From Phaeotremella fagi (taxonomy: Eukaryota; Basidiomycota; Tremellomycetes; Tremellales; Phaeotremellaceae), in assembly GCA_001599715.1 (NCBI GenBank), contig BCHU01000001.1:1473634-1537633 (forward strand): a DNA stretch of 64,000 bases, written 5' to 3'. The notes under the pieces were generated by a model, which did not search any database, had not been told where the DNA came from, and saw only the letters and a program-made list of their open reading frames with translations. This document shows positions 36,177-50,392 of the stretch, one piece after another (within the stretch, counting starts at the first letter, position 1; every line of letters starts with the position of its first letter). A program made the translations under genes and the position numbers.

Positions 36177-37199
36177 GGTGTGTACGTGTATACTATCTAT
36201 GGTCTATGAGATGTATGTATAAACGCGTTGTTGATAAGACGTTTACTACTCGTTGACTGTGAGTGTAACCAAAGTTTTAACCTTACTTACAAACAGGGTA
36301 CACACAACGCTTTTCCGGACCGATACACACTCAAAGTGGGATATCTCCGCTCGGTGAGGCGGGGCAACAAAATTTCTTTTCTATTCCTCGGATTGGTTGG
36401 AAATGACAACAGACATATCGAGGTTATTGGTAATGTGGAGCGATGCAGTGTATCATGAAGCACATCTACTCTTATTGATGACAGGTATCCATCTTTTGCG
36501 GTTTGTACACATCAAAACGCTTATATCGATCATTAATATCGATCGAACGAGATAGTGGCACCTGAACGACCTACCATCGAATCAACGATTACCAGTGAAA
36601 TGTTGGATATATCATCAATCGTGGTGATGACAAAACATGTGCTATGGCTTCAACCAGATATTGACTTTCGTTACAGTTGATTACAGCCAATGAAGATGGG
36701 AAAATACCTAGTTGAATTGGGAATCTTTCAACGCTCACGGGTAGGATGAACCACACAAACTTTATTATGGTCAAAGATGCTTACAAAGGCGAACCGATTG
36801 ATGTCAATCGATTGATAATCTATCACGAAACCGGTCGGTACTCATCGACTATCAATTTGAACAACAATGAGGAATCGACATTCTTAAACAGCATAAAAAG
36901 GGGGAAATCGTCAACAAAGGTGTTTTTTTTCTTAACATTACCCCCTGCGTTTATTTAGAGTGACAATGATGATTTCCTTAAGCTTCTTCACTGTCCCATC
37001 GTTCAAACTGGTACCCGACACGGCATATTCTCATTTTCAGAGTTCGATTTCCAATGCTGCCTCACATCCAAGTTTGAACATCTCCTCGGCTCACTGTTTA
37101 CCGAACAATGTTTTATTCGCAACTTGCTCATCAGTCAAATGTTCTCAAAACCAACGACAAAAACAACTCAACTAAAATTACTCAATATCCTTAAGGATA
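36177..37199. other. intergenic, about 1 kb
   Basis: Divergent promoter region between AGC1 (minus) and the RGG-protein gene (plus). Several short open frames on both strands have no recognisable content. I note a CGGACCGA and a CCGCTCGGTGAGGCGGGG stretch near 36310-36365 of higher GC than its surroundings; otherwise the region is AT-rich. No RNA gene could be supported. Confidence 0.4.
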
Positions 37200-37838
37200 A
37201 TGGATCTAGAAAATCTAGGTTTACCGATATCTTTTGGTAAATCCAAGACCGTTGCTCGACCCAAATCCCTCCCCAGCGAGACAATAAATCGAAAAAATGA
37301 GAATGAAGTTGGTTTAGGTGATCAAACAACGACAGAGAATAGGGGTGAGGGTAGTTCGAGAGGGTCGAGGGGGATAGTCGGGGGTGGTAAACGCAATAAA
37401 AAAGGACGGGGTGGGGCTACATCGACACCACAAGAGGTTGTTGACATCTCTGCATCTTATCGAGGTGGTCATCGTGGACGGGGGAGAACAGTTGATTCAG
37501 GATGGGGAGGGAGGGTTGAAGCTAGGTCAACGGATTTTAATGAAAGTTCGAAAGTGAGTTATCAGACCGTACAGCGTAAAACAGGGGTACTGATGAAAGA
37601 ACAGCGTCCTCATCCTAATTCACCACCTGATGCGAATCTTGTTGTTCAGCAGGAACAAACTCCGTTTAGAGGGTTCGTTAGAGGACGTGGTGGGAGAGGT
37701 GGATTTGGTGGGAGAGATGGAGATGGAAGGAGTGGGGGTGGTGGTCATGATAGTAGTACTAGAGGGTTTTTCAAAGAGAGTTATTGTGAAGATCCTTGGA
37801 AGGAGTTGATGGATGCTAGAGCTGTGAGGGGGGTTTAG
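37200..37838 (+). CDS. small RGG-rich, probably RNA-binding protein
   Basis: Single exon of 212 residues, unusual in this intron-rich window. It starts MDLENLGLPISFGKSK and is dominated by Arg-Gly boxes (GGHRGRGR, RGFVRGRGGRGGFGGRDG, RSGGGG), with basic patches GGGKRNKKGRGG. It ends with a motif FFKESYCEDPWKELMDARAV that is not low-complexity and may be the conserved part. RGG proteins bind RNA and are methylated by PRMT1. No further family is recognised. The ATG is in an AAGGATAATGG context. No membrane segments. Confidence 0.75.
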   Translation: MDLENLGLPISFGKSKTVARPKSLPSETINRKNENEVGLGDQTTTENRGEGSSRGSRGIVGGGKRNKKGRGGATSTPQEVVDISASYRGGHRGRGRTVDSGWGGRVEARSTDFNESSKVSYQTVQRKTGVLMKEQRPHPNSPPDANLVVQQEQTPFRGFVRGRGGRGGFGGRDGDGRSGGGGHDSSTRGFFKESYCEDPWKELMDARAVRGV

Positions 37839-38194
37839 GGTATTGTTAGCATCTATCTGGTGCTGTGATCAAGATGGTCTATAAGGGTTGTATTTTAGTA
37901 GTTACTGTACAGATATCTATCAAAGATTATGTTCCAACGTATTCTCTACGTCAAGTGATCAGTGCGTTTCAAGTGTGATGTTGTGTTGTGTGGTTGGATC
38001 TGAAACTCTGTACTTAGTATTTATATTTCTGATTCCTTCTTTTCATTTCTATCTCCAATTATTTTCTTTTCTTATTTAGTTGCTTTCTTTCTTTGTTCCT
38101 TCACTGTATTGATACATCAACCTCACACTCCACCTACGAAGGAGATCACACTTCTCAAGAATCGGTTCTACCAAATCTCACTTTAACGTTCATC
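37839..38194. other. intergenic spacer
   Basis: T-rich 3' flank of the RGG gene and pyrimidine-rich 5' flank of the LRR-like gene. No coding potential recognised. Confidence 0.35.
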
Positions 38195-41100
38195 ATGTCC
38201 TCCAAATCATCGTTTGAAGGTGTGTCGTCAAAGGACCACACCAATCCAAGAGATTCGAAGGATCTAGAAACTTTGTTCAGAGGTGTGTATTCTTCATCGA
38301 GTAGAGTACCTGGAGTCTCTATACAAAATTGCATCTGAACCTCACCCCATCACCCAATACCAGTCACTCTGCATACCAACTGATGTCCTCTCAGCGCTCC
38401 TTCCAACCTTACTCGAACTTTCACCTGATCGTACCCATCCTTTGCTAACAGCTGGAAACTCTATTCTCCACCAAGAGACCCAAAGGGTATTTCTCAAATC
38501 TTTGATAGTCTACGTTTCGCCAGAGAAGGGTATCATTCAACATGACGAGGAACTGGTCGATACCAGAAAACTTGACATGATCAAAAGGTGAGCTACGCCG
38601 AGCTACTCTAACGTCATCAAGCTCATTGTATTTAGAAACCACGACCTATCGAATCTAGTACAGATTCTTACGATCAAAGAACACATCTCTACAGATACTT
38701 CCACCCGGTTGAAAGACTCCCAACAGATTGACACCACGAGTGGCGATTCTAGAATCAAACTCTGGCAAGAGATCAGTGACACTTTAGAAGCCTTTCGTAC
38801 TGTCTCCACCCTAAAAGTGGAGCTGGGCTTCGGAATAGGTGGACCAATGTGGGATGTAAGTGTCTTCAACCAAAGTGTGCTGACTACAGGTGATCGCCCA
38901 TATGACTACATTGAAACATTTGAGCTTAAACTTTCCCAACGATATTTCAGGCTCAACAACATGTTTTCCAAAGCTGTCACCTACTTTACAACATTTCAAT
39001 AACGGCTTACAAATTTTTCAAACTGATTTACCAGATTTAGATAATGGGATTTTGAAACCCAAAGCAATAGGCCAAGGGGGTTGGGGATTAGGTATCGGTT
39101 GGGAAAATCTAGAAACTTTAGAGATCGAAAATTTATCTCAATCCGCTGTAAGTAACCTTCGTTCTGGGTGTTTCAAAGATTAATGAATAATAGGCGAAAA
39201 CCCTTGGAATCCATTGGAGACTTCTGAGCACCAATCCTCCACCTCTACGTCGATTGGATATCTCAACGGCTTTTCTTGATGCCACCCTCTGTTCATCAAT
39301 CACTTATATGGGATCATTGGGTAATCTACGACATTTAGATTTTAATACTACAGGAACTAGACTCACTGGGGAATGTATCAAGGAAGTCATTGAGGGTTGT
39401 GGTAAACTTGAATCATTCCGGTTAAGGGATGTTGAGGGTAAGTCAATTTTATCTAATGGTTGGCCCTCAATTGCTTGATTGATTTGTATAGGTCGATTGG
39501 AGAAGGACACTTGGGCAAAAATCGATTTTTGGCCTCAATCGTTTAACAGTCTACAAATCGATATAGCTGAGAGTGGAAATCATCATTCGTAGGTGTAACC
39601 CATTTATCAATAACTAACCCTTGTGCAGATGGGTACTACATCACCTCTCCTCACTAAATCACGTACCATTCGATCAACTTCAACATTTCAGCGTCCAAAG
39701 AATGGTTCACCCAATTGCGAAACTTCCGTTTCGACCCCTAAAAATTCGTAACCCAGAAATCCAAAATGGTTTCGGCCTTGTGGCATTCCCTGAAAGTTTG
39801 TTGGATTCGATCTGTGGATCAGCTACGGTGCTTGAAAGTCTTTGTTTAGATTGGTGGGAAGTCGATCTTAATCAGTTGGAAAGGCTGTTGAAATCTGCTC
39901 CGAGACTTAGAGATTTGCAGGTGGCAGTTTCGGATTCCGTGGCTAAAGTTGTGAGTTGTTGGTAATGCACCATTACGTCAATTGAAACAACTGACATTTA
40001 CTACAGATTTCGATGACGAACGCATTTGCAAATGTCTGTCAATTAGAGAAACTGGCAATAACCTCTCAACCAGTTCATAATACCGCTGCTTTAACGACCA
40101 AAAATCGAACATCCATCGATAAAGCTTCATTACTTCCCGTGGAACTTCAAGAAAAGGTCACAGTTTCAGATCCGACATTACCAGAGATCAGGGAATTACG
40201 GCGTTTCGCCAGAAAACTGCCATTCTTGAAAGAAATCTCTTGGATCGGTAGAGGTGGTAAAGGAATGTGGAATTTCTCGACGTCGACCAAAAAAACATCA
40301 TTGATTCCAGTTGAATTCGTTCATTCAGCAATTCTAACTCTGGATATTTGGTTATCATGTCAGAAATCTTCTGAAGATAAAATGGTGTACAACGATTTTC
40401 CGATTGATAACGATAAAAATAATAATCAACTTTTAAAATTTCCTTATATACCCCCTGTTACGCCTACCAGTGAATTCCCGGCTCTATCAAGAAGTACCAC
40501 TAATGGGAGTAGTAATTCTTCTCAATGGAGTGTGGTAACTCCAAAAACTATTCCTGGTAAACGAGGATCTTTACAACCACCTGTAAAGATTAACGAAAAT
40601 GTTGAAGACGGCTTGGGAATTCCTGCGAAAGAAGATGAAGTTTTCCAAAATAAAGCGGTTGTTTCTCAACCTCCATCCCCTGGTCTAGTTTCGTCACCTT
40701 GTTCAGACTTGCCAAAAAAGAAAATCCAACCACCAAAAGTCGAGATGAAAAAAACTAAACCTAATCAAAAGGAAAGGAGGGAGTTGAAGTTACATTTGGA
40801 GGATATTATCCTTCCAAAAGAGGAACAATATGGAGAGGGGTATGACGATGAAGAAGATGATGGTTTTTACAACGAGGTCGACGAGAATCCAAAAACAAAA
40901 CAAAAATTAAAACCGAACAAGAAGAAAAATTCGAATCCTATTCCAACGAAAGCGAAATCTATCAAAACGACATCAACCCCCAACAGCAACAAAAAAGCCC
41001 CTTCTTTAGTCCTCAATCCGAAACCAACGAAATTCTCATTAGATGTTCCAGACAAACCAACTGAAAAACAATCGGTTGGTAAAAGAGTAGTCCCTGGTTC

Positions 41101-41275
41101 AGGGGGGATATCGATTTCGACGTCTACCCCAGCACCTAATAAAGGTTTGATTAAGAATAAGAGTAAGAAGAATGGTGAGAAAGGCGATGGGGCGGTTATG
41201 GGGAATGGGAATGATGGTTGGACGACAGTTGGGAATGATTCCAAGAAGGGGGATGAGAAGAAGAAAAGAAAATGA
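38195..41275 (+). CDS. leucine-rich-repeat-like protein with long basic disordered C-terminal tail
   Basis: The ATG at 38195 is joined by a 61-nt intron (38220-38280) to EEVCILHRVEYLESLYKIAS. A CIPTDVLSALLPTLLEL segment may be a weak F-box-like start. Then come irregular LRR units: HLSLNFPNDI, LETLEIENLSQSA, LRRLDISTAFLD, LRHLDFNTTGTRLTGECIKE, LESFRLRDVEG, LESLCLDWWEVDLNQL, LRDLQVAV, LEKLAITSQP. This is like fungal F-box/LRR proteins, although the F-box is not convincing. The last 300 residues are disordered, with an acidic block (YDDEEDDGFYNEVDE), Lys-rich regions and a GNDGWTTVG near the end. Aromatic clusters (FPALS, SQWSVV) in the tail look like short linear motifs. Function unknown. Confidence 0.75.
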
Positions 41276-41824
41276 TCGTCTCTTCCTGGATTTGCCTGTA
41301 TATAGATTCTTTATTGGGGGTTGGTCGCGTCACTCTATGGATTTGAACATACTGTATATAGATTTACTATCATCGAGGGGGAGTTTTTAGTTTCTTTTAA
41401 CCAAATAAATACTTCATCCTTCTCGATGACGCATTTTTCATCATGCACATGCTCATGTACAGTAATCGTACACTGTACGAGAAGATGTGGATCTCTTACA
41501 TTGGATTGAAACATTTTCTTTTCGATGCAAAGGGTGTACAGAGTCGTACATGCCATTCCTGAAATGATACTCGTGTTCTTACTCATGAATACATACTGTA
41601 TATACAAACAAAAAAAGGGTGGAGAAATATGTTATTATAATCAACAATTGTAAGAAAATGTAAAACTAATCGATCGTAAAGAAAAAGTAGAAATGAATGA
41701 AAATGTTGAATGTGTGAAAATAAAAGTAAATTGACTATTATTCGTACAGTACGTATGTTAAGCTATCTGTTCTATGAACTTGATCGAATCCAAGCCCTCC
41801 CAGAAACCAATGATCAAAGCCCAT
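41276..41824. other. convergent 3' region
   Basis: Between two convergent genes. Contains TGTATATA elements on both sides (41296, 41353, 41596), of the UGUANAUA type bound by Puf proteins, and a 7-bp inverted repeat GTACAGT/ACTGTAC (41457-41463, 41472-41478). No coding region is supported. Confidence 0.45.
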
Positions 41825-43310
41825 CTAGAGCTCTTCATCATCCCTTGAACCAGCCATGACTGGATTATTAAGTGTCGAACCCCAAATCCCATTTCTATTT
41901 GACTGATTTATCAAGTGATTATTACCGCCAAACCCAGAGACATGGTTGTTAGAAGGGAAAGTTGAGTGTCGTCCTATCAACCAGCCTAATTCATTGATGA
42001 ATTTATTCTTGATTGGTATCAGCGCTTCCCTAAATGAAATCACTAATGGATGTTCGATCGTGTCATTTGAATTTAGGTGATGTTGATTGAAATCTGAATT
42101 CCAATTGTTGGAAAACATCGAATTCGACGATGTCGATCTTGACATTGAAGGTGTAGATAATTTAGTTAAGTCATCTAAAGAATCTATCCAACTTGAAACC
42201 ATTGAATGTGGATACATTCCACTTTTTTGATTGACTTCGTTAGATAGATTCGTTGACCATTCCGTCCATTTCGTTAAGACTAGATTGGCGAGGTTTAATA
42301 ATGGTTTGACTGATTCCGGATGAGTGTTTGATGTTGGGATTAAGGTTAATATTTGATAGATACAAGAAGTCGTTTCTTGGAGTAATGGATGGATGTTTGG
42401 GGTGGGATTGACTTGAGACGAAAAATAGTTTAAATAAGTTGTAGCCTGAGAAATCCTCATTAGCATTCTATATCATATTGGTGCTATAGAATTCACTTAC
42501 TGATGAACAAAAATTCCCTACATCATTCTCCAATCTCATCCACAATCTCTTGCTTGCCTGACTATCCAATCCATCATTCAAAACACCGTCACCTCGTTTT
42601 CGTTTAATCCTTTCCATAGATTTCTGTAAGATACCTATACATTCCGACATGTCAGGTTGAGGGATTTGAGCTAACACTGTAGCTGATAACGATGGATTTG
42701 ATTGTAGTATTTTAAGAAGAATGGTGAGATGAACAGATGGAGGCATGGCAGCTGTCAATGGTGTTAATATCACTGACATTCAAGATGAAGACAAACACTT
42801 ACCAAGAAGAACACCTAAATCCACACCTTCCTCATTGGTCCCTAACGTCGGTTCACTATTTTCTTGTTTGACTCTTTTCAGTTTACCACCGATTTTCCTA
42901 TCTCTATCATCTTTAACAACTAGTCCCCCGACGTCATTCGAAAGATCCACTTCTTTATCTCTACCAACCCGAAGTCTCTGATAAGGATGAGAAGGTGTAG
43001 GAGGGGGACTGGAAGAAGATGAAGATCCACTATTCCTTCTTGATCGTTTAAGAGTAGATTGATTAGGACTAACGATAGTTGGTCTAGGTGAAGTGAAGAA
43101 TCGTTTGGAAGTTGAAGGTAAGGGTGACGGTGAACCACCGAACCCGAATGAAGTAAAATTGCCACCACCGGTCGCTGATGTTGATTGACCAAAAGTGGAT
43201 GTAGAGAATGAAGGTGATGGTTGACCGAATCCAAACGATAATGGAGACGGTCGAGATGCTGAACCGAACGGTATCGCTGATGGAGGTTGTTGAGTTAATG
43301 GATGGGCCAT
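41825..43310 (-). CDS. STS1: nuclear proteasome tether Sts1/Cut8
   Basis: Three exons on the minus strand. A Gly/Ser/Phe-rich N-terminus (SFGFGQPSPSFS, FGFGGSP) is followed by basic NLS-type clusters (LKRSRRNSG and KLKRVKQE). The Cut8/STS1 helical domain follows: VILTPLTAAMPPSVHLTILL, ILQSNPSLSATVLAQIPQPD, ECIGILQKSMERIKRKRG, then a C-terminal helix bundle (LQETTSCIYQILTLI). Sts1/Cut8 holds the 26S proteasome at the nuclear envelope and is itself short-lived. The FG-like N-terminal repeats are more abundant than in yeast Sts1. RPT5, a subunit of the same machine, lies 25 kb to the left. Divergent from RBG1, with a palindromic E-box in between. Confidence 0.85.
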
Positions 43311-43786
43311 GGTTGAAATTTTGATGGGATTGATTATGAACGCGCAGGCGGCGGGGCTGGGTTGGAACCTTTATTGAACTTCCTACTCTTTGTGCTTAGA
43401 TCTTCATGAAGGGCGGTGAGTTATGATTGGTGATTGTAATTGACGCCAAAGAATGGTCTCTGTCTAGTAGATGGGAAGTCGATTTATAATATATGTTATT
43501 AAAGTTATTGTTAATGTTGATGAAAGAATTTACAGTCCAACAACGTTGAATATTGCTATCTGCGTTAGCTAGCGCTAAAGCTAGGCAAGCATATGGAGTC
43601 ACGTGACTTGATTTGATCACATAAATTCAGCAGAGTCATTCAAAACATTTTCGTTTTCAACCTTGTCATAAAATCATTTCTCACATCGGTCTGCTAGGAC
43701 AACTTCAACATAGGCTATCAGGATAAACAACAGGAAATTGACGGAAAAAGACCATTAACATCAACGAAAAAGAATAGTCGCCCATC
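43311..43786. other. divergent promoter of STS1 and RBG1/DRG1
   Basis: 476 bases. The region contains a 12-bp palindrome around CACGTG (43597-43608), a TTAGC/GCTAA inverted repeat with a 4-base loop (43565-43578), and an AGCTAGCGCTAAAGCTAGG cluster next to it. No coding region is seen. Confidence 0.5.
43597..43608. promoter_or_regulatory. palindromic E-box AGTCACGTGACT
   Basis: A perfect 12-bp palindrome with the CACGTG core of bHLH factors such as Cbf1, about 290 bases upstream of STS1 and 180 upstream of RBG1. GTCACGTGAC matches the known high-affinity extended core for Cbf1-type factors. Confidence 0.5.
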
Positions 43787-45632
43787 ATGACGACAGCTCA
43801 AAAGGTGGGTTAAAAATTTTGGAATGCTGGAAAGGTATATAAGGATTAGGTAGCTAACATAAGGACTAGATCAAGGAGATCGAGGAGGAGATGTCCAAGA
43901 CTCAAGTATGTTGTATAACCCTGTTTTTTTTTATTTTGGAGTTAGACTAACTCGTGACAGAAAAATAAAGCTACATCGTGAGATTTTCATTTAGTTGGGG
44001 ATTTTAAGCTGATTGATTAAAGATATCATTTGGGTCAATTGAAAGGTTAGTTGTCGGTTGTTTGAACTCCATGAATCTCAACTGAATTCAATTAGCCAAA
44101 CTCGCAAAACTTCGAAGAGAACTTATCGCACCTCCTTCTGGGAGTGGAGGAGGTGGTCCCGGTATAGGTTTCGATGTTGCAAGGACGGGTATTGCCAGTG
44201 TTGGATTCGTAGGATTTCCCTCGGTGGTATGTCTATTTCTGCTGCTAATGATCACTTGCTAACATGCATTACTTTAGGGGAAATCAACTCTCATGTCGAA
44301 ATTAACGTAAGTGTGGAAAATGCATCATGGAGCAAAAGGTGACATCCTTTCAGTGGTACACACTCCGAAGTTGCTTCTTACGAATTCACAACTCTTACAA
44401 CGGTTCCCGGAACTATGATGCACAACGGTGCAAGAATCCAAGTGCTGGATCTTCCCGGTAAGTCTTCTTCCTGCGTCCAATCAATATTTCATCTCCTTTG
44501 TCAACTGATCTTTTTCATATTAGGTATTATTGAGGGTGCCAAAGATGGTAAAGGTCGTGGTAGACAGGTTATAGCAGTTGCTCGAACCTGTAATTTGATT
44601 TTTATCGTTTTGGACGTTTTGAAACCGTTGAACGATTTGGCAATTTTAACGAATGAACTGGAAGGATTCGGTATCAGGTTGAATAAAAAACCTCCTGCCA
44701 TCAGCGTGAAGAGAAGAGAGACGGGTGGTGTGAGTCGATAAGCATTGTGTTTTGGTATAATTCTGATAATATTTAGATCGCTATCACGAACACTGTTCCA
44801 TTGACCAAAATCGATGCTGGAGAAATAAAAGCTGTCATGTCGGAATATCGAATGCACAGTGCAGCTGTTCAAATTCATGAACCTGATGCAACAATCGAAC
44901 AGTTCATTGATGTTGTAGAGGGTAACAGGTGGGAAATCTCACTTCATCTTCCTAGGTTGTCCACTGATCTTTCTCCAGAGTGTATATTCCAGCAATTTTT
45001 GTTCTCAACAAGATCGACGCCATTAGTATCGAAGAACTCGATTTACTATACAAGGTTTGTTTGCGAGAAGCTGGGTTATGTGAACTAACGATTTGAACAG
45101 ATTCCTAACTCGGTACCAATCTCTTCAAAATTATGGTTAAACATTGATGAACTCAATGAGGTCATGTGGCAAAAACTCAACTTGGTCCGAATGTGAGTCA
45201 AAGATTTATCTTGTCAAAGGTTTCCAGAATGCTCATCGTTGATATAGCTACACGAAACCTCGAGGTCAACAACCAGATTACTCCTCACCAGTCGTTCTTC
45301 GTCGAGGAAGGTGTTCAGTGGAAGATTTCTGTAACGCTATCCATAAGGAAATCGTGAAACAATTCAGGAATGGTAGGTTTCCTTCACTTCTGTGACATTG
45401 CATCGATCTGACTCATCGAACAGCTGTTGTTTGGGGAACTTCGGCCAAACATTCAAGAGGACAGAAAGTTGGTTTAGAGTGAGTCACCGGATTGATACTA
45501 CCTTTTCAAGCACGACTGACTAATTTTCTCGTTTTTAGACATATTCTGGAGGACGAAGAGTAAGTTTTTGAAAATTGATTTCCAAGTTTCTACTGACAGT
45601 TCCTTAGTATCATCTGTATCTATAAAAAGTAG
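43787..45632 (+). CDS. RBG1: developmentally regulated GTP-binding protein 1 (DRG1/Rbg1)
   Basis: Very intron-dense 5' end: exons of 18, 36, 17 (43961-43977) and 23 nt (44023-44045) code [24 protein letters not shown] and YHLGQLK. These join to [21 protein letters not shown]-domain motifs: G1 GFPSVGKST, switch [14 protein letters not shown]3 [21 protein letters not shown]4 LNKID, G5 ISS. A C-terminal TGS domain is present ([20 protein letters not shown] ... GQKVGLDHILEDEDIICIYK). Rbg1 with Tma46/Gir2-type partners binds ribosomes and relieves translation stalls. Full length, close to 370 residues as in yeast and human. Stop at 45630-45632; the next gene is convergent 52 bases away. Confidence 0.95.
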
Positions 45633-45684
45633 TTTATCACATGCATATATATCTTCACCCCGAAACCCAAAACAAAAGCACTGA

Positions 45685-47847
45685 TCATAACAAACCTCTT
45701 TCCTGTGCATCCCTCAAAGCCCGACCTCTAGGTCCACCCTGTCTGATAATCTGCTCAACACCAAACGTGGAATCTCTACGACGCATATCAGGCGTTTTAG
45801 TGAAATTATCGTCTGCTGTCGTGGATCTACATAACGTTATTGTTGATTGTCTACTTTTCGATTTTTTGGGGGGAGGAGGAATAGGTTGGGGAGGTAACGA
45901 TTGAAGAACTTGGATAGCTTTGTTTCTGACGTCTGACATTCTTTAAGAAGATTAAATGAGAAATCTCTCACTGGGTTATAGAAGAAGTAAGAACTTACTT
46001 TAACCGATATTGAGGTGGTGTCAAACCTTTCCCAAAAGTTCTATGATGGTTTGTTATTGTATTTTCGAATCAGGTACTGAGGAAAATCAAACTTACTTGT
46101 CAACGTGATTTGAACAAATCAAAGCTACGATTATATTTATCAAATGGAATGGAATGATCGTGAAGGCGACGGTCGAAAACAACTTTAAGGAATCATGTTC
46201 GAAATCATACCAACTGGCTTTACATCCTGGCAGCATCGTTCTCGGATAACAATCGTTGGTCAAAATAGCGTCATCTGATGTACAGTATACATTCCATTCT
46301 AATCAGCTAACAAAACCCCTATTAACAAACATGAACCTACGATAAGGATTATAATAACCACAACAATCTAATAAATCCTGAATCAAGAATTTATCTTGAT
46401 CAGATAAAAATTGACTCCAACTTTGATCAAGTTTCCTTGCTAGATTCCTATCGAACCTTTTAAAACTTGTGTAACCGACTAGACAAAGTGAAAGTAAACT
46501 TGGCCAGAGGAGGAGGTTGTAGAAAGCTAAAATTGGTCTTGAAGATAGGATGACTCCTGTGATCCCTATGAGTGAGGTTAGGGTTGTCAACAGTGATGCT
46601 AACGTCAGATCTACGTTTTGTTAGTTAGCTCCGACTGAGTTTACTGTAGCTTACAGATTATTATATCTGGATCTGAGATTATCGAAATTTCTGAGTTCGT
46701 TTCAGCTGGATTTGATCATCAGTCGTTACACCGCATCTCCAAGCGGAGCTACTACCCACATCGAGAAAGGATGAAGATCGACCAAACAAGTCCAGACAAA
46801 CTACAAACAAAAACCTAAACATGGTGAAATAAAGTAATCGAAATTAGCTGTAGACCCGACGCAAAGAAAATCGACAAAGTGACATACGATGACAACAGAA
46901 ACCATTAGACACCATTTATAAATCGTCCACGGTTCTTCCTTGATATCCCTCCCATTGGACAGTCCATGAACGGGGAATTTGGAGGTTAAAACACTGTCGA
47001 AACTATTGGAACTGAAAGTCGAAGATTGACTATAATTATAACTCATACCCAAAGATTCTTCTCCCCTTTCATGGAATTGACCACGAAAGTTAACCGTGGA
47101 TTTATCTTTATGCTTTTCTGATGCTGATGAGACTTTGTCGAAAAATCGATAATCATTCTTCATAGGTCTCAGTCTCTCTTGTAGATTCGAACTACCATCT
47201 GAAAATGAACATGAATGAGAATGTGGAATTTCCGAATGAAAATCTGAACCCTCCCTTGAATTTTTTGTCGATTGCGTCAATCGTTCCCAAGGTGAAATCA
47301 AATTCTTGAAAGTCGATCGAGAACTTTGTGTCCAATCTAAGAATCTTGATGATGATCTATCCATACTCGTTTGTTTATCTCTATGGGGTGGGTGAGAGAA
47401 AACGGGAAGTGGTGGTAAAGCCCGATTCAACCTGATTTCCAAATTTGGATTGTACAGTGGTTTCTTTTGGTTCACGTCGTCGTATCCACCAAATCTATCT
47501 TCAAACCCAACTCCAATTTTTATCCCCTGATCAACCTCTTCTCCAATTATCGAACACTCATCAAAATCACCATCATGTTGAGGCTTAACCAATCGTACAG
47601 ATCTCCCACCAAATAAATCATCTTTGGAAAAAACAATTTCATCCCATGAATCACAATCTTCCCCATCAGCCAAAGGGGGCGAAGGCAGATGATATCTCTT
47701 TGTCGAATCGATGAACCCAACTCCCAGACCGGGACTCGATGACAGGAACGGCGAGAGATGGTGTGAACTTGAGAATCCTTCTTTGTTTGGATTCGGGGAT
47801 GTTGGGTTGGGGTTTGGTGATCGTTTTCGTAGACCATGGATTGACAT
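45685..47847 (-). CDS. fungal tetraspanin with long cytoplasmic N-terminus
   Basis: The first exon codes a 330-residue Ser/Pro-rich cytoplasmic region before the first membrane segment (WCLMVSVVIVCHFVDFLCVG). Further hydrophobic segments: DLTLASLLTTLTSLIGITGV and PILAFYNLLLWPSLLSLCLVGY. The large extracellular loop has DLLDCCGYYNPYRR (the CCG motif of tetraspanins) and CYPRTMLPGCKASWYDF (the PxSC-like third and fourth Cys). The last segment is FTIIPFHLINIIVALICSN, then a C-terminal tail TFGKGLTPPQYRLK. This matches the basidiomycete Tsp2/Tsp3-type architecture. Tetraspanins organise membrane domains; in pathogenic fungi they are linked to appressoria and lignocellulose signalling. The long N-terminus is unusual for the superfamily. 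Confidence 0.8.
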
Positions 47848-48068
47848 TTCTGGAGTGTGTTGTTGAATTCGCTTATATGGTGTTGTTAAAGGTTTCTGTA
47901 CTCTTTACGGTTTTCTGAGCTGTGGTGCTGTGCGGACAGATATCGCGATTCGGACTGCCATTCTCAACAGCCACAATCGGCCACCCAATGAACGCAGTGA
48001 ATCTTATTGCGCAAGCAAGAGAAAGTTATACTCATGCACTCAAAATCCAATGCATCTTAATTCTTTTC

Positions 48069-50392
<2,324 letters not shown>

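Noticed and set aside
40867..41244. 125-residue antisense frame rich in Phe/Leu opposite the LRR-gene tail
   Set aside because: Mirror of a Lys/Asn-rich disordered coding region; such sequence yields hydrophobic antisense frames by composition alone.
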